Both the position numbers and the translations under genes were made by a program. Shown here in pieces: positions 26,577 through 35,241 of a DNA stretch of 64,000 nucleotides. Numbering within the stretch: position 1 is the first letter of the stretch; every line of letters begins with the position of its first letter. This DNA is from Candidatus Obscuribacterales bacterium (lineage in GTDB: Bacteria; Cyanobacteriota; Vampirovibrionia; Obscuribacterales; Obscuribacteraceae): contig JAIELX010000072.1 of NCBI GenBank assembly GCA_019752635.1, positions 62,001 through 126,000 of the forward strand, in the 5' to 3' direction. Below the pieces are notes generated by a model. That model ran no database searches and was not told the DNA's origin. It saw nothing but the letters and a program-made list of their open reading frames with translations.

Positions 26577-27581
26577 CTAACGGCTGGTGGTAGCAGCGGA
26601 AGTTGTAACGGCACCGGACTTCAGCATCATGCGCCAATAGTCGAGCAAGTCGAGCATTGTTGTTTCGAACGATATTTTTGGTTCCCAACCGGTTGCTGCT
26701 TTGAACTTAGAATAGTCTCCGTGTAAAACCCGCACGTCGCTTGGACGTAGACGTGCTTCGTCAACTCTAATCTCAATTTTTACCCTTGATTGCGAGATCA
26801 GCAACTGAAGCATTTCGTCCACGGTGCGAGTGACGCCGCTGGCAATGACATACTCCTCACCATAATTGCAGTGATTGACAGCCAACCAATAGGCGCGTAC
26901 CACATCGCGCACATCGGACCAATCGCGTTTTGCTTCAAGGTTGCCGACGTAGACGACAGGCTCGCGCAGGCCGGCTTCGATTTCTGCGATCTGCTTAGCG
27001 AAATTACTTGTGACAAACACCTCTCCACGGCGAGGTCCTTCGTGGTTGAATGTCCGCGTGCGGACAGTTTTCATGCCGTAGCTCTCGTAGTACTGATAAG
27101 CGAGCATATCCTGCGCTACCTTGCTCACGGCATAGGGGCTTAGTGGGCGTAGCGGATTCTTCTCAGTGATGGGCAGCTCATGTTCATACACTTTGCCGTA
27201 CTCTTCCGAACTTAAAGCCACTTGAATGACGGGCGAGATTTCGCAAGAACGAATGGCCTCGAAGAGATTGAGTTGCATCGCGATGTTGTCTGTAATGGTG
27301 GCTGCGGGACTGACCCATGAATCGAGAACATAGCTCTGTGCGGCCAGGTGAAAAATATAGTCGGGGCGAAATCCTTTGAGCAAGTTTATGCATGCGACTG
27401 CATCGGTGAGATCGCAGTCTACAAGTTTAACGGTTTTTCCAAGATGAGCTACATTGTGGGTATTGCTGCGCCACCGTTTTGTTCCGAGGATTTCAACTCC
27501 CGGTTCTTCCTTTAGCAGGTAATCCGCCAGGTGTGATCCGGCCATCCCTGTGATTCCTGTGATCAGTACGCGCTTTTTCAT
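26577..27581 (-). CDS. gmd: GDP-mannose 4,6-dehydratase
   Basis: An extended short-chain dehydrogenase: GITGMAGSHLADYLL at residues 8-22, FHLAAQSYV, SSEEYGKV (active site acid-base region), YAVSKVAQDML, and FNHEGPRRGEVFVTSNFA, which is specific to GDP-mannose dehydratases and GDP-4-keto-6-deoxymannose reductases. GNLEAKRDWSDVRDVVRAY and VIASGVTRTVDEM follow. The R-R-G-E-x-F-V-T and R-D-W forms favour the dehydratase. GGAG is five bases before the ATG. The gene follows fcl on the same strand with a 40-base gap, forming the two-step route GDP-mannose to GDP-L-fucose. Its product could also feed a perosamine synthase. Confidence 0.87.
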   Translation of the reverse strand: MKKRVLITGITGMAGSHLADYLLKEEPGVEILGTKRWRSNTHNVAHLGKTVKLVDCDLTDAVACINLLKGFRPDYIFHLAAQSYVLDSWVSPAATITDNIAMQLNLFEAIRSCEISPVIQVALSSEEYGKVYEHELPITEKNPLRPLSPYAVSKVAQDMLAYQYYESYGMKTVRTRTFNHEGPRRGEVFVTSNFAKQIAEIEAGLREPVVYVGNLEAKRDWSDVRDVVRAYWLAVNHCNYGEEYVIASGVTRTVDEMLQLLISQSRVKIEIRVDEARLRPSDVRVLHGDYSKFKAATGWEPKISFETTMLDLLDYWRMMLKSGAVTTSAATTSR

Positions 27582-27621
27582 TGTGACTCCAGTTCTCTGT
27601 TTACTATGTTGAGGTACTTGT

Positions 27622-28608
27622 CTATCGGGCCGTAACTACAGAATCAAAGACTTTGTTTTCCAATGCCCATGCATACACTTTAGATAGCCCCTCCTTGAGC
27701 TCAATGGCGGGCCTCCAGCCTAGTGCGAAAATCTTCTCGACATCCAGCAACTTGCGAGGCGTGCCGCCGGGCTTAGTGGTATCAAATGTAATGGTGCCTT
27801 TGAATCCAGTGATCTCTTTCATCAGGGCGGCCAGATCCGCAATACTACAATCCTTTCCGGAGCCGACATTGACGGTCTGTGCATCTTCATAGGAAGTCAT
27901 AAGGGTGTATAGTGCAGCAGCCAAGTCGTCGGCGTGCAGGAATTCGCGCATTGGTGACCCGTCGCCCCATACTGTAACTTCGGGTAAGTTGCGAATGCGG
28001 GCTTCGTGAAAACGGCGCATCATGCCAGGAATCACGTGCGAATTGTTCGGGTCGAAGTTGTCGTTGATACCGTAGAGATTTGTTGGCATCGCTGAAATGA
28101 AGCGCACTTCGTATTGACGCTGGTACATCTCACACAGCTTGAGTCCTGCAATCTTCGCGATGGCATAGCCTTCATTTGTCGGTTCCAAAGGACCGGTTAG
28201 CAACGATGACTCCTTGATGGGTTGCTCGGAAAGCCGCGGATAAATGCATGAACTGCCAAGGAAGAGAAGCTTCTCTACTTTGGCTTGGTAGGCGCAGTGG
28301 ATCAAGTTCGTTTCAATGCTCAGATTTTGATAGAGAAACTCGGCCTGGGCTCGGCTGTTCGCTTCGATTCCCCCAACTTTGGCGGCGGCAATCAAGACGT
28401 AGTCAATCTTTTGACTTGCGAAAAACTCTTCGACATCGCGTTGTCTAGTTAAGTCAAGCTCGTCGCGAGTCTTCAGGACCAGGTTTTCGAATCCACGCGC
28501 TCTTAAATCGCGCACGATCGCCGAGCCGACCATTCCGGCGTGACCGGCCACATACACTGTCTTCTGCCTGTCCAAGCGGTCGCGCCTCGTACGTATGACG
28601 TAGATCAT
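27622..28608 (-). CDS. fcl: GDP-L-fucose synthase
   Basis: This is an epimerase-reductase converting GDP-4-keto-6-deoxymannose to GDP-L-fucose. Signs are VYVAGHAGMVGSAIVR near residue 18, AAAKVGGIEAN, LGSSCIYPRLSEQPIKE with the catalytic Ser and Cys, GYAIAKIAGLKLCEMY with the Tyr-Lys pair, and SHVIPGMMRRFHEA with the catalytic His. GDGSPMREFLHADDLA and VNVGSGKDCSI complete the family pattern. ATG 28608 gives a 16-residue basic leader without a ribosome site; TTG at about 28575, with GAGG upstream, is an alternative. It is the first gene of the gmd pair and is divergent from the FkbM gene. Confidence 0.93.
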   Translation of the reverse strand: MIYVIRTRRDRLDRQKTVYVAGHAGMVGSAIVRDLRARGFENLVLKTRDELDLTRQRDVEEFFASQKIDYVLIAAAKVGGIEANSRAQAEFLYQNLSIETNLIHCAYQAKVEKLLFLGSSCIYPRLSEQPIKESSLLTGPLEPTNEGYAIAKIAGLKLCEMYQRQYEVRFISAMPTNLYGINDNFDPNNSHVIPGMMRRFHEARIRNLPEVTVWGDGSPMREFLHADDLAAALYTLMTSYEDAQTVNVGSGKDCSIADLAALMKEITGFKGTITFDTTKPGGTPRKLLDVEKIFALGWRPAIELKEGLSKVYAWALENKVFDSVVTAR

Positions 28609-28845
28609 AACAAATATTCGCTCGTGTGAGGTGGTTGCAGGGGCACAAGGCTTAGCCGAACTCCGTCCGCCTTCTCTTGGATACTAAATCTGAGCGTCTA
28701 ATAAATAAATTTGCAAAATTGGTTGCTAAGGAGAATCTAATTTGGTTTGCCTATAGTGCAGCGCGATCTGACCGTTTAAACTCAAGAGGCGTCAGTGTGC
28801 GCGCGGTGCCGCATGCGAACGTAAGGCGTAGTTAAGGGGATCTGA

Positions 28846-29727
28846 ATGAAGACTTTGCTCGACCCGGCTGCCATCGCCATTGGTGCATATGGCACTCTGG
28901 CCCGTACCGGAATACTCGAGACCAGCTTTTGCCAAAAGGCTTTCAGGTCGGCGTACTTCGCCTACAAGCAAATGTGGGAAGATCCGTATCGCTGTCTGAT
29001 GCAGCGCTATCCGGATATATTTCTCGGCGGTCATATAGTTGATGTTGGTGCCGGAATCGGGTACACGGCGACTGTGTTTGCCGACGCTTTGCAAGAAGGC
29101 TTTCAGGTCTTTGCTTTTGAACCGGAGCAGAAGAGTTTCGCGCAGTTACTGCAGTGCATTGTCGAACGTGGGCTTGAGCATAAGGTAGTGCCGGTGGCGG
29201 CCGCGGCCGGAGAACGTAACGGTATGGCGCAGTTGCGGTTGAACAAATTTCACCCCAGCGATCATCGCATCGTTACGGAGGACTATCGCCGGTTGATTGG
29301 TGCCGATGCCACGGCCAACCCGGTTGAAATGGTCTGTCTCGATTCGTTCCTGTCGGACAAAGTTCCGACTCAGCCTGTTTCTTTTGTCAAAATCGATGTT
29401 CAGGGCTACGAGCCGCTGGTCTGTTCCGGGATGAAAGGTACGCTAGCCAGACATGAGTTGGTTTGCGTGGCATTCGACTATTGTCCGCAAGCATTGGAAG
29501 AGCTTGGGTTTGATCCTCCGTTATTATTAGACTTTTTTCTAAAACGCGGTTTCCGGTTATTCTCGATCGGGAAGAATGGTGTATTGACAGGGCTTTCGAG
29601 CTCGCAACTTACGAAAGCGTTGGCCGGCCGGGCTTACACTAATTTGCTCGCCTCGCGCAGAGACCTGACCGCGCATGGCAAGGACAAGAGCGCGAAAGAT
29701 AAGTTAGTGAAGTCGACCGCCGGATAG
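28846..29727 (+). CDS. FkbM-family methyltransferase
   Basis: This is a SAM-dependent methyltransferase that usually O-methylates sugars. Motif I is HIVDVGAGIGYTATVFA near residue 65, FAFEPEQKSFAQLLQ binds the cofactor, and the FkbM hallmark SFVKIDVQGYEPLVCSGM lies near residue 185. RLNKFHPSDHRIV in the middle is also typical of the family. AAGGGG stands six bases before the ATG. It lies divergent from fcl and in the same direction as the WecE-like gene 114 bases later. 6-deoxysugar O-methylation is a reasonable guess from context only. Confidence 0.88.
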   Translation: MKTLLDPAAIAIGAYGTLARTGILETSFCQKAFRSAYFAYKQMWEDPYRCLMQRYPDIFLGGHIVDVGAGIGYTATVFADALQEGFQVFAFEPEQKSFAQLLQCIVERGLEHKVVPVAAAAGERNGMAQLRLNKFHPSDHRIVTEDYRRLIGADATANPVEMVCLDSFLSDKVPTQPVSFVKIDVQGYEPLVCSGMKGTLARHELVCVAFDYCPQALEELGFDPPLLLDFFLKRGFRLFSIGKNGVLTGLSSSQLTKALAGRAYTNLLASRRDLTAHGKDKSAKDKLVKSTAG

Positions 29728-29841
29728 ATGTCATATTACTGCCGGATTCATAGTAATATTGGGCATTCCTGCCACTGAGGCCCGCGCGTCGGCATGCCGA
29801 GCGCATTGAGCTTCAGATTACTCCAGCGGTGTTACTAAGCA

Positions 29842-31014
29842 ATGACCAGTACGCCTTCGACGAAGACCACCGCTGCTCCTACGTGGACGATTCCGTTTAA
29901 TCGTCCGTCGTTTCTCGGGCGCGAACAGGACTATATCCTGCAATCTCTGGCGGCGGGACAAATTTCCGGTGACGGACCGTTCAGTCGCAAGTGTCATAGT
30001 TTTCTCGAGGGAACGATGGGGGCGGCGCGAGCGTTGCTGACCACATCCTGCACTCACGCTCTGGAAATGTCTGCGTTGTTGTTGAATCTGGAACCTGGCG
30101 ACGAAGTCATTGTGCCGTCGTTCACGTTCGTCTCGACTATTAACGCCTTTGTCTTGCGGGGCGCCAGGCCTGTCTTCATTGATATACGTCCTGACACGCT
30201 CAATATGGATCATGAGCAAATTGAGTCTTTGATCACGCCCGCTACCAAGGCCGTTGTGCCTGTGCACTATGCCGGTGTCGGTTGTGAAATGGACCCCATA
30301 ATGACTTTATGCCGCAACAGGGGCATCCATGTTGTCGAGGACAATGCGCACGGCATGTTCGCGAAGTATCGAGGGCAGTATCTCGGTACCTTTGGAACCT
30401 TTGCGACTCAAAGTTTTCATGAAACAAAGAACTTTAGTTGCGGCGAGGGCGGCGCATTGATAATTAATGATGCCAGCTTCATTGAGCGCGCTGAGATCAT
30501 TCGCGAGAAAGGCACTAACCGCAGTCGATTCTTCCGCGGGCAGGTGGATAAGTACACCTGGGTAGATGTTGGCTCGAGTTTCTTACCGTCAGACTTGCTT
30601 GCCGCGGTGCTTTACGCGCAGTTTGAAACTCGCGATGAAATCTATGCGCGGCGTCGTGGCGTTTGGCACTACTACCAGGACAACCTTGTCGATTGGGCCG
30701 GTGCCAATGGCGTAAAGATGCCATTTGTACCCGAGTGGTGTGAGCAGCCCTATCATATGTTCTACTTACTGATGCCGGATCTTCAGACGCGGACTCGCTT
30801 TATCGCTCACATGAAGGAGCGCGGCATCCTGTCTGTTTACCACTATTTGCCATTACATTTGTCGACCATGGGAATTGAATATGGTGGCGTGGAAGGGCAG
30901 TTTCCGGTTACCGAGCTAGTGAGCGATCAGTTGGTGCGTTTGCCGATGTTCAATACTTTGAGTACGGCGGATCAGGAACAAGTTGTTGACGCAGTCCTTC
31001 AATTCCGAGCCTAA
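29842..31014 (+). CDS. wecE: dTDP-4-amino-4,6-dideoxygalactose transaminase
   Basis: The protein matches the WecE/RffA subfamily along its whole length of 390 residues: IPFNRPSFLGREQDYI, CTHALEMSALLLNLEPGDEVI, VPVHYAGVGCEMD, FHETKNFSCGEGG with the PLP lysine near residue 195, and REKGTNRSRFFRGQVDKYTW, which is nearly invariant in WecE. The usual EDAAQG reads EDNAHG here, a mild change at the cofactor ring contact. It makes dTDP-4-amino-4,6-dideoxygalactose from dTDP-4-keto-6-deoxyglucose. RmlA and RmlB, needed for its substrate, are not in the window, so they must be elsewhere or a different nucleotide is used. The stop is three bases from the convergent epimerase gene. Confidence 0.92.
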   Translation: MTSTPSTKTTAAPTWTIPFNRPSFLGREQDYILQSLAAGQISGDGPFSRKCHSFLEGTMGAARALLTTSCTHALEMSALLLNLEPGDEVIVPSFTFVSTINAFVLRGARPVFIDIRPDTLNMDHEQIESLITPATKAVVPVHYAGVGCEMDPIMTLCRNRGIHVVEDNAHGMFAKYRGQYLGTFGTFATQSFHETKNFSCGEGGALIINDASFIERAEIIREKGTNRSRFFRGQVDKYTWVDVGSSFLPSDLLAAVLYAQFETRDEIYARRRGVWHYYQDNLVDWAGANGVKMPFVPEWCEQPYHMFYLLMPDLQTRTRFIAHMKERGILSVYHYLPLHLSTMGIEYGGVEGQFPVTELVSDQLVRLPMFNTLSTADQEQVVDAVLQFRA

Positions 31015-31017
31015 ACT

Positions 31018-31968
31018 CTAAGAAACAAACGGCTGGATTGCTGCGGTTATGCGGGCGTTGTCGCGCCACCACTCTATGGTCTGCCGTATGCCATCCTCGA
31101 GTTGATAGGACGGTTCAAAGCGCAATTCGTTGTGAAGTCTGTCGGTCAGCGCCACTACAAGCGGTGCTTCGATCTTTTCTCGTTCTTGCGCACCTAAGTG
31201 CAAAAGATCGGGGCGGCCAATTTCGGAAGCAATGGTCGAAGCAATATCTTTGATTGAACAGGGAACGCCTGATGCAATGTTGATGTTGCCTTGCAGCCCG
31301 CTTTGCAGCAAGGCGACGAACGCCGCCGCAACGTCCTCAACGTGCAGAAAATCACGCACTTGCTGTCCGCTGGAGCAGAACGCTGGTTCGCCCTGAAGCA
31401 ATGAACGTACAACTGTAGGCACCAGGCGTTCTTGATACTCATGAGGGCCGTAAACGTAAAAGATTCGTCCCCAGGCGCTACTAATCCCGTGTTTCGTGAA
31501 GAAAGCGTCGGTCATCAGATTCAGTGAGTGCTTGCACGCACCGTAGAGGGTGGCCGGCGCCAGGGGTGTCACGTTCTCAGAACAGTATCCGTGTCTCCAG
31601 TCGTACTCGGCGCAAGTACCGGCCGTCACTGCGCGCCGGCCCCCGTTGCGGGCGAAGGCGCCCGCAAGCTCCAGGCTTGCCGCTACCCAATCGAGATTCT
31701 TGTCCGACGTCCAGTACTCGCGCGGTCGGGCGTACCAGGCAAGATGAAGAAGGTACTGCGGAGCTACTTCTTCCATAAGTTCTGCCATTTGGCGCGTATT
31801 GAGCAAGTCAGTCCGATGCCACTGAATGCCCGATGTGTTTTCAGCGCAGACCGGTGCGGACGACACGGCATGCACTTCAAAGAGGCTGCGCTGGAGCAAA
31901 GGCAAACACTGCCTTCCGATGAAACCTGTTGCTCCCGTCACGAGTACTTTATTCAAGTACCTACCCAC
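31018..31968 (-). CDS. NAD-dependent epimerase/dehydratase family, probable NDP-sugar reductase or epimerase
   Basis: An extended short-chain dehydrogenase: KVLVTGATGFIGRQCLPLL at the N-terminus, DLLNTRQMAEL, LLHLAWYARPREYW in place of the usual NxAA, AGTCAEYDW and LYGACKHSLNLM with the Tyr-Lys pair. RDFLHVEDVAAAFVALL and NIASGVPCSIKDIA follow. The H-L-A-W and G-T-C-x-E-Y-D-W wording is that of 4-ketoreductase-like proteins in CDP/dTDP-sugar clusters. It may carry out the final reduction of the C-methyl keto sugar, but this is inferred. GTG 31968 starts the longest frame; TTG 31956 gives a more usual family start. Convergent with wecE. Confidence 0.8.
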   Translation of the reverse strand: MGRYLNKVLVTGATGFIGRQCLPLLQRSLFEVHAVSSAPVCAENTSGIQWHRTDLLNTRQMAELMEEVAPQYLLHLAWYARPREYWTSDKNLDWVAASLELAGAFARNGGRRAVTAGTCAEYDWRHGYCSENVTPLAPATLYGACKHSLNLMTDAFFTKHGISSAWGRIFYVYGPHEYQERLVPTVVRSLLQGEPAFCSSGQQVRDFLHVEDVAAAFVALLQSGLQGNINIASGVPCSIKDIASTIASEIGRPDLLHLGAQEREKIEAPLVVALTDRLHNELRFEPSYQLEDGIRQTIEWWRDNARITAAIQPFVS

Positions 31969-32049
31969 CCCTTCACATCACGCTTTCCGTTAGTCATACA
32001 GATTAGAGAATAGCGACCGCTTCATCAACCTGTTAGCGGAAAAATACCG

Positions 32050-32784
32050 TTAAAATCTCAGTTTTTTGAACACTGACCACGGTGTCATCCGCAGCGCCAG
32101 GCAGATCCAGCGCCAGAAAGCCGGAAAGTAGGTCAGCCCGCGGTCGGTTTCAAGATGCCGTATCACTTCGCGCGCGGCCTGCTTAGGTGAAGCCGCTGGA
32201 AATGGAAGTCTCTTTCCAAACGACAGCGAAGTCTCCAGGTAGCCCAGCTGGTAGAAGTGAATCTTTACGCCACTGCCTGCGGCTTTGTGCCGGATGCTTT
32301 CAAAAAAGCTGCTCAGCCCTCGTTTGGCCGCAGCGTAGACAATGTTTGAACCGCGTCCGCGATCAGCTGCCACGGAACCAAAGCCTACTATGTAACCGCG
32401 GTTGCGTTCGAGCATGGATGGCAATATCCGTCCGGTAAGAGCCATGGTGCCCGAAAGGTTCGCTTCCAGCAGCTCATGCACATATTGCGGAGATTGCATG
32501 CCGTCGTCATTATCGCGAGACAAGCCTAGAGGAAAGAGCAAACCATCGATTGCGCCGAGTTTCTGCGCTGATTTTTCGATGGTTTCAATTGTTTCCGCGT
32601 CGGATTTGAGCCGGCATGCTAACGTTGAGATTTCGGTGCCGTATCGGATTTGCAAATCTGAAGCTTGAATTTGCAGGTCGCGTTCGTCGCCGGCAATCAG
32701 CAGTAGATTGTGACCCTTCTCTGCCAGTGCATCTGATAATGCTCTGCCCAAACCTGCGGATGCGCCTACAATCACAAAGTTCAT
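32050..32784 (-). CDS. DprE2-like short-chain dehydrogenase (decaprenylphospho-ribose 2'-keto reductase family)
   Basis: A classical short-chain reductase of 244 residues: VIVGASAGLGRALSDAL at the N-terminus, FPLGLSRDN, then VGFGSVAADRGRGSNIVYAAAKRG with the Ser, Tyr and Lys of the active site. The end, YFPAFWRWICLALRMTPWSVFKKLRF in broken form (FPAFW, LRMTPW, VFKKL), is the membrane-associated tail seen in DprE2 of mycobacteria. ATG 32784 overlaps the stop of the DprE1-like gene by four bases; the longer frame is not family-like. Known DprE2 reduces the 2'-keto sugar made by DprE1 on polyprenyl phosphate, completing a 2'-epimerisation. The same role is inferred here. Confidence 0.8.
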   Translation of the reverse strand: MNFVIVGASAGLGRALSDALAEKGHNLLLIAGDERDLQIQASDLQIRYGTEISTLACRLKSDAETIETIEKSAQKLGAIDGLLFPLGLSRDNDDGMQSPQYVHELLEANLSGTMALTGRILPSMLERNRGYIVGFGSVAADRGRGSNIVYAAAKRGLSSFFESIRHKAAGSGVKIHFYQLGYLETSLSFGKRLPFPAASPKQAAREVIRHLETDRGLTYFPAFWRWICLALRMTPWSVFKKLRF

Positions 32785-34238
32785 AGTTCGAGCCTCTTCG
32801 AAAGCTCTGATTGATAAAGGCGCGCAGGATCGAATTGATGGAGCTGTGATTTGAATCGCTCGTACTGCGGATAGGCTTCGCGCACGACGTTTTGTGGTAA
32901 TCGTGAGTCTTTGATGATGTTCGGAATGCCACGACATTCCAACATGAGTTTGTCCAGGAATTGCAAGAATTCATTGGAAGTAGAACATCGAGGAAAGTCC
33001 AGACAGATGCACAATCCGTCGCCGGAAAAACGCAGCAGATCTTGTCGTCCGGAGAACAGTTTGACCGAGGCTAGTGCCAGGGGCAGGTCATTCTTCTGAA
33101 GCCAAAGCTGAATCGATTTCGAAAAATAGGTAAAATTGCACGCCGGAATTAGCGCTTGATACTCGTAGAAGCCCGCTGCGCCGAAGAATTTGAAGTAGAG
33201 TTCTTTGCTGTTTTGAATCGGAAATATGGAATCAAACAGCGATAGTTGAATCGGTTTGGAAGCAAATTTAGCACGCGCACCGTAGAGAGTATTGATCATG
33301 CGAACTGTGAATCGGTTGAAGATGCCGAGTTTCCAGTCGCCACGACTTTCGGCGCTCAATGTTTGTTTGCCGGCTGTAAGGTTTGTGTTTCTGGCGTCGT
33401 TCGATTCGATGAAGCGACCTTCCTGGATGAAGCCCTTCCCAAAGTCACTTCCGCGTGAGTCGAAGTCATGCCACGAGAATACAAAATCGGCGCGAGCTGC
33501 AGAAGCCTTAAGCATCTCAGGCAGCTTGGTTATGTCGTCTACCGGTACCAGCGTCACTTCGGCCATTGGCGATGGAATCGACTTTAGTTTCAGGCGTGCC
33601 GACAGGATGTTGCCGGTGAGACCATAGCCGCCGCACGTTAGCCTGAACAATTCCGGTTCGTCGTTCGGAGACAGTCTGATCACGCCGTGAGTCGGGTGAA
33701 ACAGGGTCAGTTCCATGACCTGATTTATAAAGGTTCCGTCGCGGCTTTGATTCTTTCCGTGAATGTCTGCTGCAATGCAACCGCCGATGGTAATTCTCGG
33801 GTGACCGGGTTGGGTAGCTAGAAACAGTCCGCGTCCGACAAGGAACTCGTAAAGGTCTCCCAGTGTCTTCCCCGACTCCACTTCAATGACGCGGGCATCA
33901 GGGTGAAAATCAATAATGCGGTTGAAAAGCTTGTGATCGACAGATCTAACCCCCTCACCGAAGCTTGCCGCAGCATAAGACAGTCCGGCGCCACGCGAAA
34001 TCACCGGACCTGATACGTTTTCGGCGGACCAATAGCGATAGCGATCAGGGCATTGCAACGTGCCTTGAGCAGCAACTCCACCATCAAAAGATACAAACTT
34101 GTTTTGCTTTTCAGCGAATCTCGAAAGTTCTTCCGAGGTCGTCGCTGATTTACCCGTCTCAGGGCTGCATGCGGCTTGATTTTTTGTTAATGGTGTAGTT
34201 GGGGCGACCGAGAGTGTTTTTGTAGATGCGTGCAACAT
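32781..34238 (-). CDS. DprE1-like FAD-dependent oxidase (decaprenylphospho-ribose 2'-oxidase family)
   Basis: A FAD_binding_4 protein of 485 residues. RGAGLSYAAASFGEGV replaces the mycobacterial RGxGRSYGD motif, followed by ESGKTLGDLYEFLV, PGHPRITIGGCIAADIHGKNQSRDGTF in parts (TIGG, DIHGKN), and CGGYGLTGNI, all diagnostic of DprE1-like oxidases. It would oxidise the 2'-OH of a sugar attached to polyprenyl phosphate. ATG 34238 is taken as start (a TTG lies three codons earlier), so its first 80 bases overlap the end of the glycosyltransferase gene in another frame. Together with the next gene it forms a two-part epimerase. The sugar may be a pentose or hexose. Confidence 0.83.
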   Translation of the reverse strand: MLHASTKTLSVAPTTPLTKNQAACSPETGKSATTSEELSRFAEKQNKFVSFDGGVAAQGTLQCPDRYRYWSAENVSGPVISRGAGLSYAAASFGEGVRSVDHKLFNRIIDFHPDARVIEVESGKTLGDLYEFLVGRGLFLATQPGHPRITIGGCIAADIHGKNQSRDGTFINQVMELTLFHPTHGVIRLSPNDEPELFRLTCGGYGLTGNILSARLKLKSIPSPMAEVTLVPVDDITKLPEMLKASAARADFVFSWHDFDSRGSDFGKGFIQEGRFIESNDARNTNLTAGKQTLSAESRGDWKLGIFNRFTVRMINTLYGARAKFASKPIQLSLFDSIFPIQNSKELYFKFFGAAGFYEYQALIPACNFTYFSKSIQLWLQKNDLPLALASVKLFSGRQDLLRFSGDGLCICLDFPRCSTSNEFLQFLDKLMLECRGIPNIIKDSRLPQNVVREAYPQYERFKSQLHQFDPARLYQSELSKRLEL

Positions 34239-35175
34239 AGATGGCAATGAATGAAACCGTGGCTCCGAGGTAAGTAGCGAACGAAAGAATAAGAGCTGCG
34301 TCTAAAATTTTGCTATCAATGAAGATACGAGCTAAGGACAATGAAGTGACAAGCAATAGCCAAAATGGCAATGAATAGATAGGAAGGCGCAGCAACAGGG
34401 TTGACGAAGAGAGGATGCCGGCAATGGCAAACTTGGTCATGCCGAAAAAGTTGTAATTGCTTTGACCGGCAATGCGTTTCTGTCTGCGATAGGGAATGCC
34501 TTTTCGCTTAAACCCGACGCGTCCGATCGATGCGCGTATAAAAGGATAGGAAGTATTGTCCTGCATGATGGCGTCGCGCACTTCCGCCGTCATCAACGAA
34601 AATTCCGCCATGTCCAAAATTACTTCTTCATCTGCTACGGCACGAAGGATGCGATAGAAAATTTTGCGCATCAATTTGACGTACTCGGCTTCGTCGCGGT
34701 CGATCCGCTCGCCATAGACTATGTCGTAGCCGCTTTCGTATGCTTTGATGAACTCAAGAATCATTTCCGGCGGATCTTCGCAGTCGACATCGATGAATCC
34801 GAAAAGGTCGCCCTTTGAAGTTCGTAAACCACACTCCAGAGACCGCTGATAGCCGACATTGGCGCTCAGTGAAATGACATAGACATTCGAATGCGCTTCT
34901 TGCAGTTTCGCAATTGCTTGCAGCGTGTCATCGGTGGATGCGTTATTCGAGAAGGTCAGGCTAACGTCGTACCTGTCGGAAAGCGCATCCATGACAGGCT
35001 TCATTCGATTGAAAAAGAGCGGAACTACTTTTGCTTCATTGTAGACAGGGCAAATAATGGTGAGCGCAAGACGCTTTTGCTGACCGACGTTGTCGGTGCC
35101 GGCGTGCCACTCCGCCTTTGCTGGCGCTTGTGGCGCAAAGGAGGTTTGAGAGGTAGGGTCGGTTGATACGCTCAT
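34159..35175 (-). CDS. Polyprenyl-phosphate glycosyltransferase (GtrB/ArnC/DPM1-like)
   Basis: A GT2 protein with two C-terminal membrane spans. LTIICPVYNEAKVVPLFFNRM opens the domain, then FSNNASTDDT, and GFIDVDCEDPPEMILEF near residue 120, whose D-x-D...D-P-P-E form is typical of polyprenyl-phosphate sugar synthases. GQSNYNFFGMTKFAIAGI and SSSTLLLRLP precede the spans, as in GtrB. I chose ATG 35175 over TTG 35235. It is first in a minus-strand operon with DprE1-like and DprE2-like genes, so it probably makes the lipid-linked sugar that those two epimerise. In mycobacteria this first step is done by an unrelated UbiA-type enzyme. Confidence 0.88.
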   Translation of the reverse strand: MSVSTDPTSQTSFAPQAPAKAEWHAGTDNVGQQKRLALTIICPVYNEAKVVPLFFNRMKPVMDALSDRYDVSLTFSNNASTDDTLQAIAKLQEAHSNVYVISLSANVGYQRSLECGLRTSKGDLFGFIDVDCEDPPEMILEFIKAYESGYDIVYGERIDRDEAEYVKLMRKIFYRILRAVADEEVILDMAEFSLMTAEVRDAIMQDNTSYPFIRASIGRVGFKRKGIPYRRQKRIAGQSNYNFFGMTKFAIAGILSSSTLLLRLPIYSLPFWLLLVTSLSLARIFIDSKILDAALILSFATYLGATVSFIAIYVARIYKNTLGRPNYTINKKSSRMQP

Positions 35176-35241
35176 GAGATTTCTAAAAGGTACCGTTCTT
35201 TTGCCTTGGAGAAGTTGCGTGGAACTAAAGAGCAACTGCTG

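Noticed and set aside
28441..28845. Possible tRNA or small RNA in the divergent gap next to fcl
   Set aside because: The A/T-rich stretch near 28690-28760 shows no cloverleaf arms or conserved T-loop; it is more likely promoter DNA, though no clear -35/-10 pair was found.
31646..31667. Perfect 9-base-arm inverted repeat (TTGCGGGCG / CGCCCGCAA) inside the epimerase gene
   Set aside because: It encodes a normal, family-like helix of the epimerase and is probably a by-product of GC-rich codons; it differs from the 17-base element.
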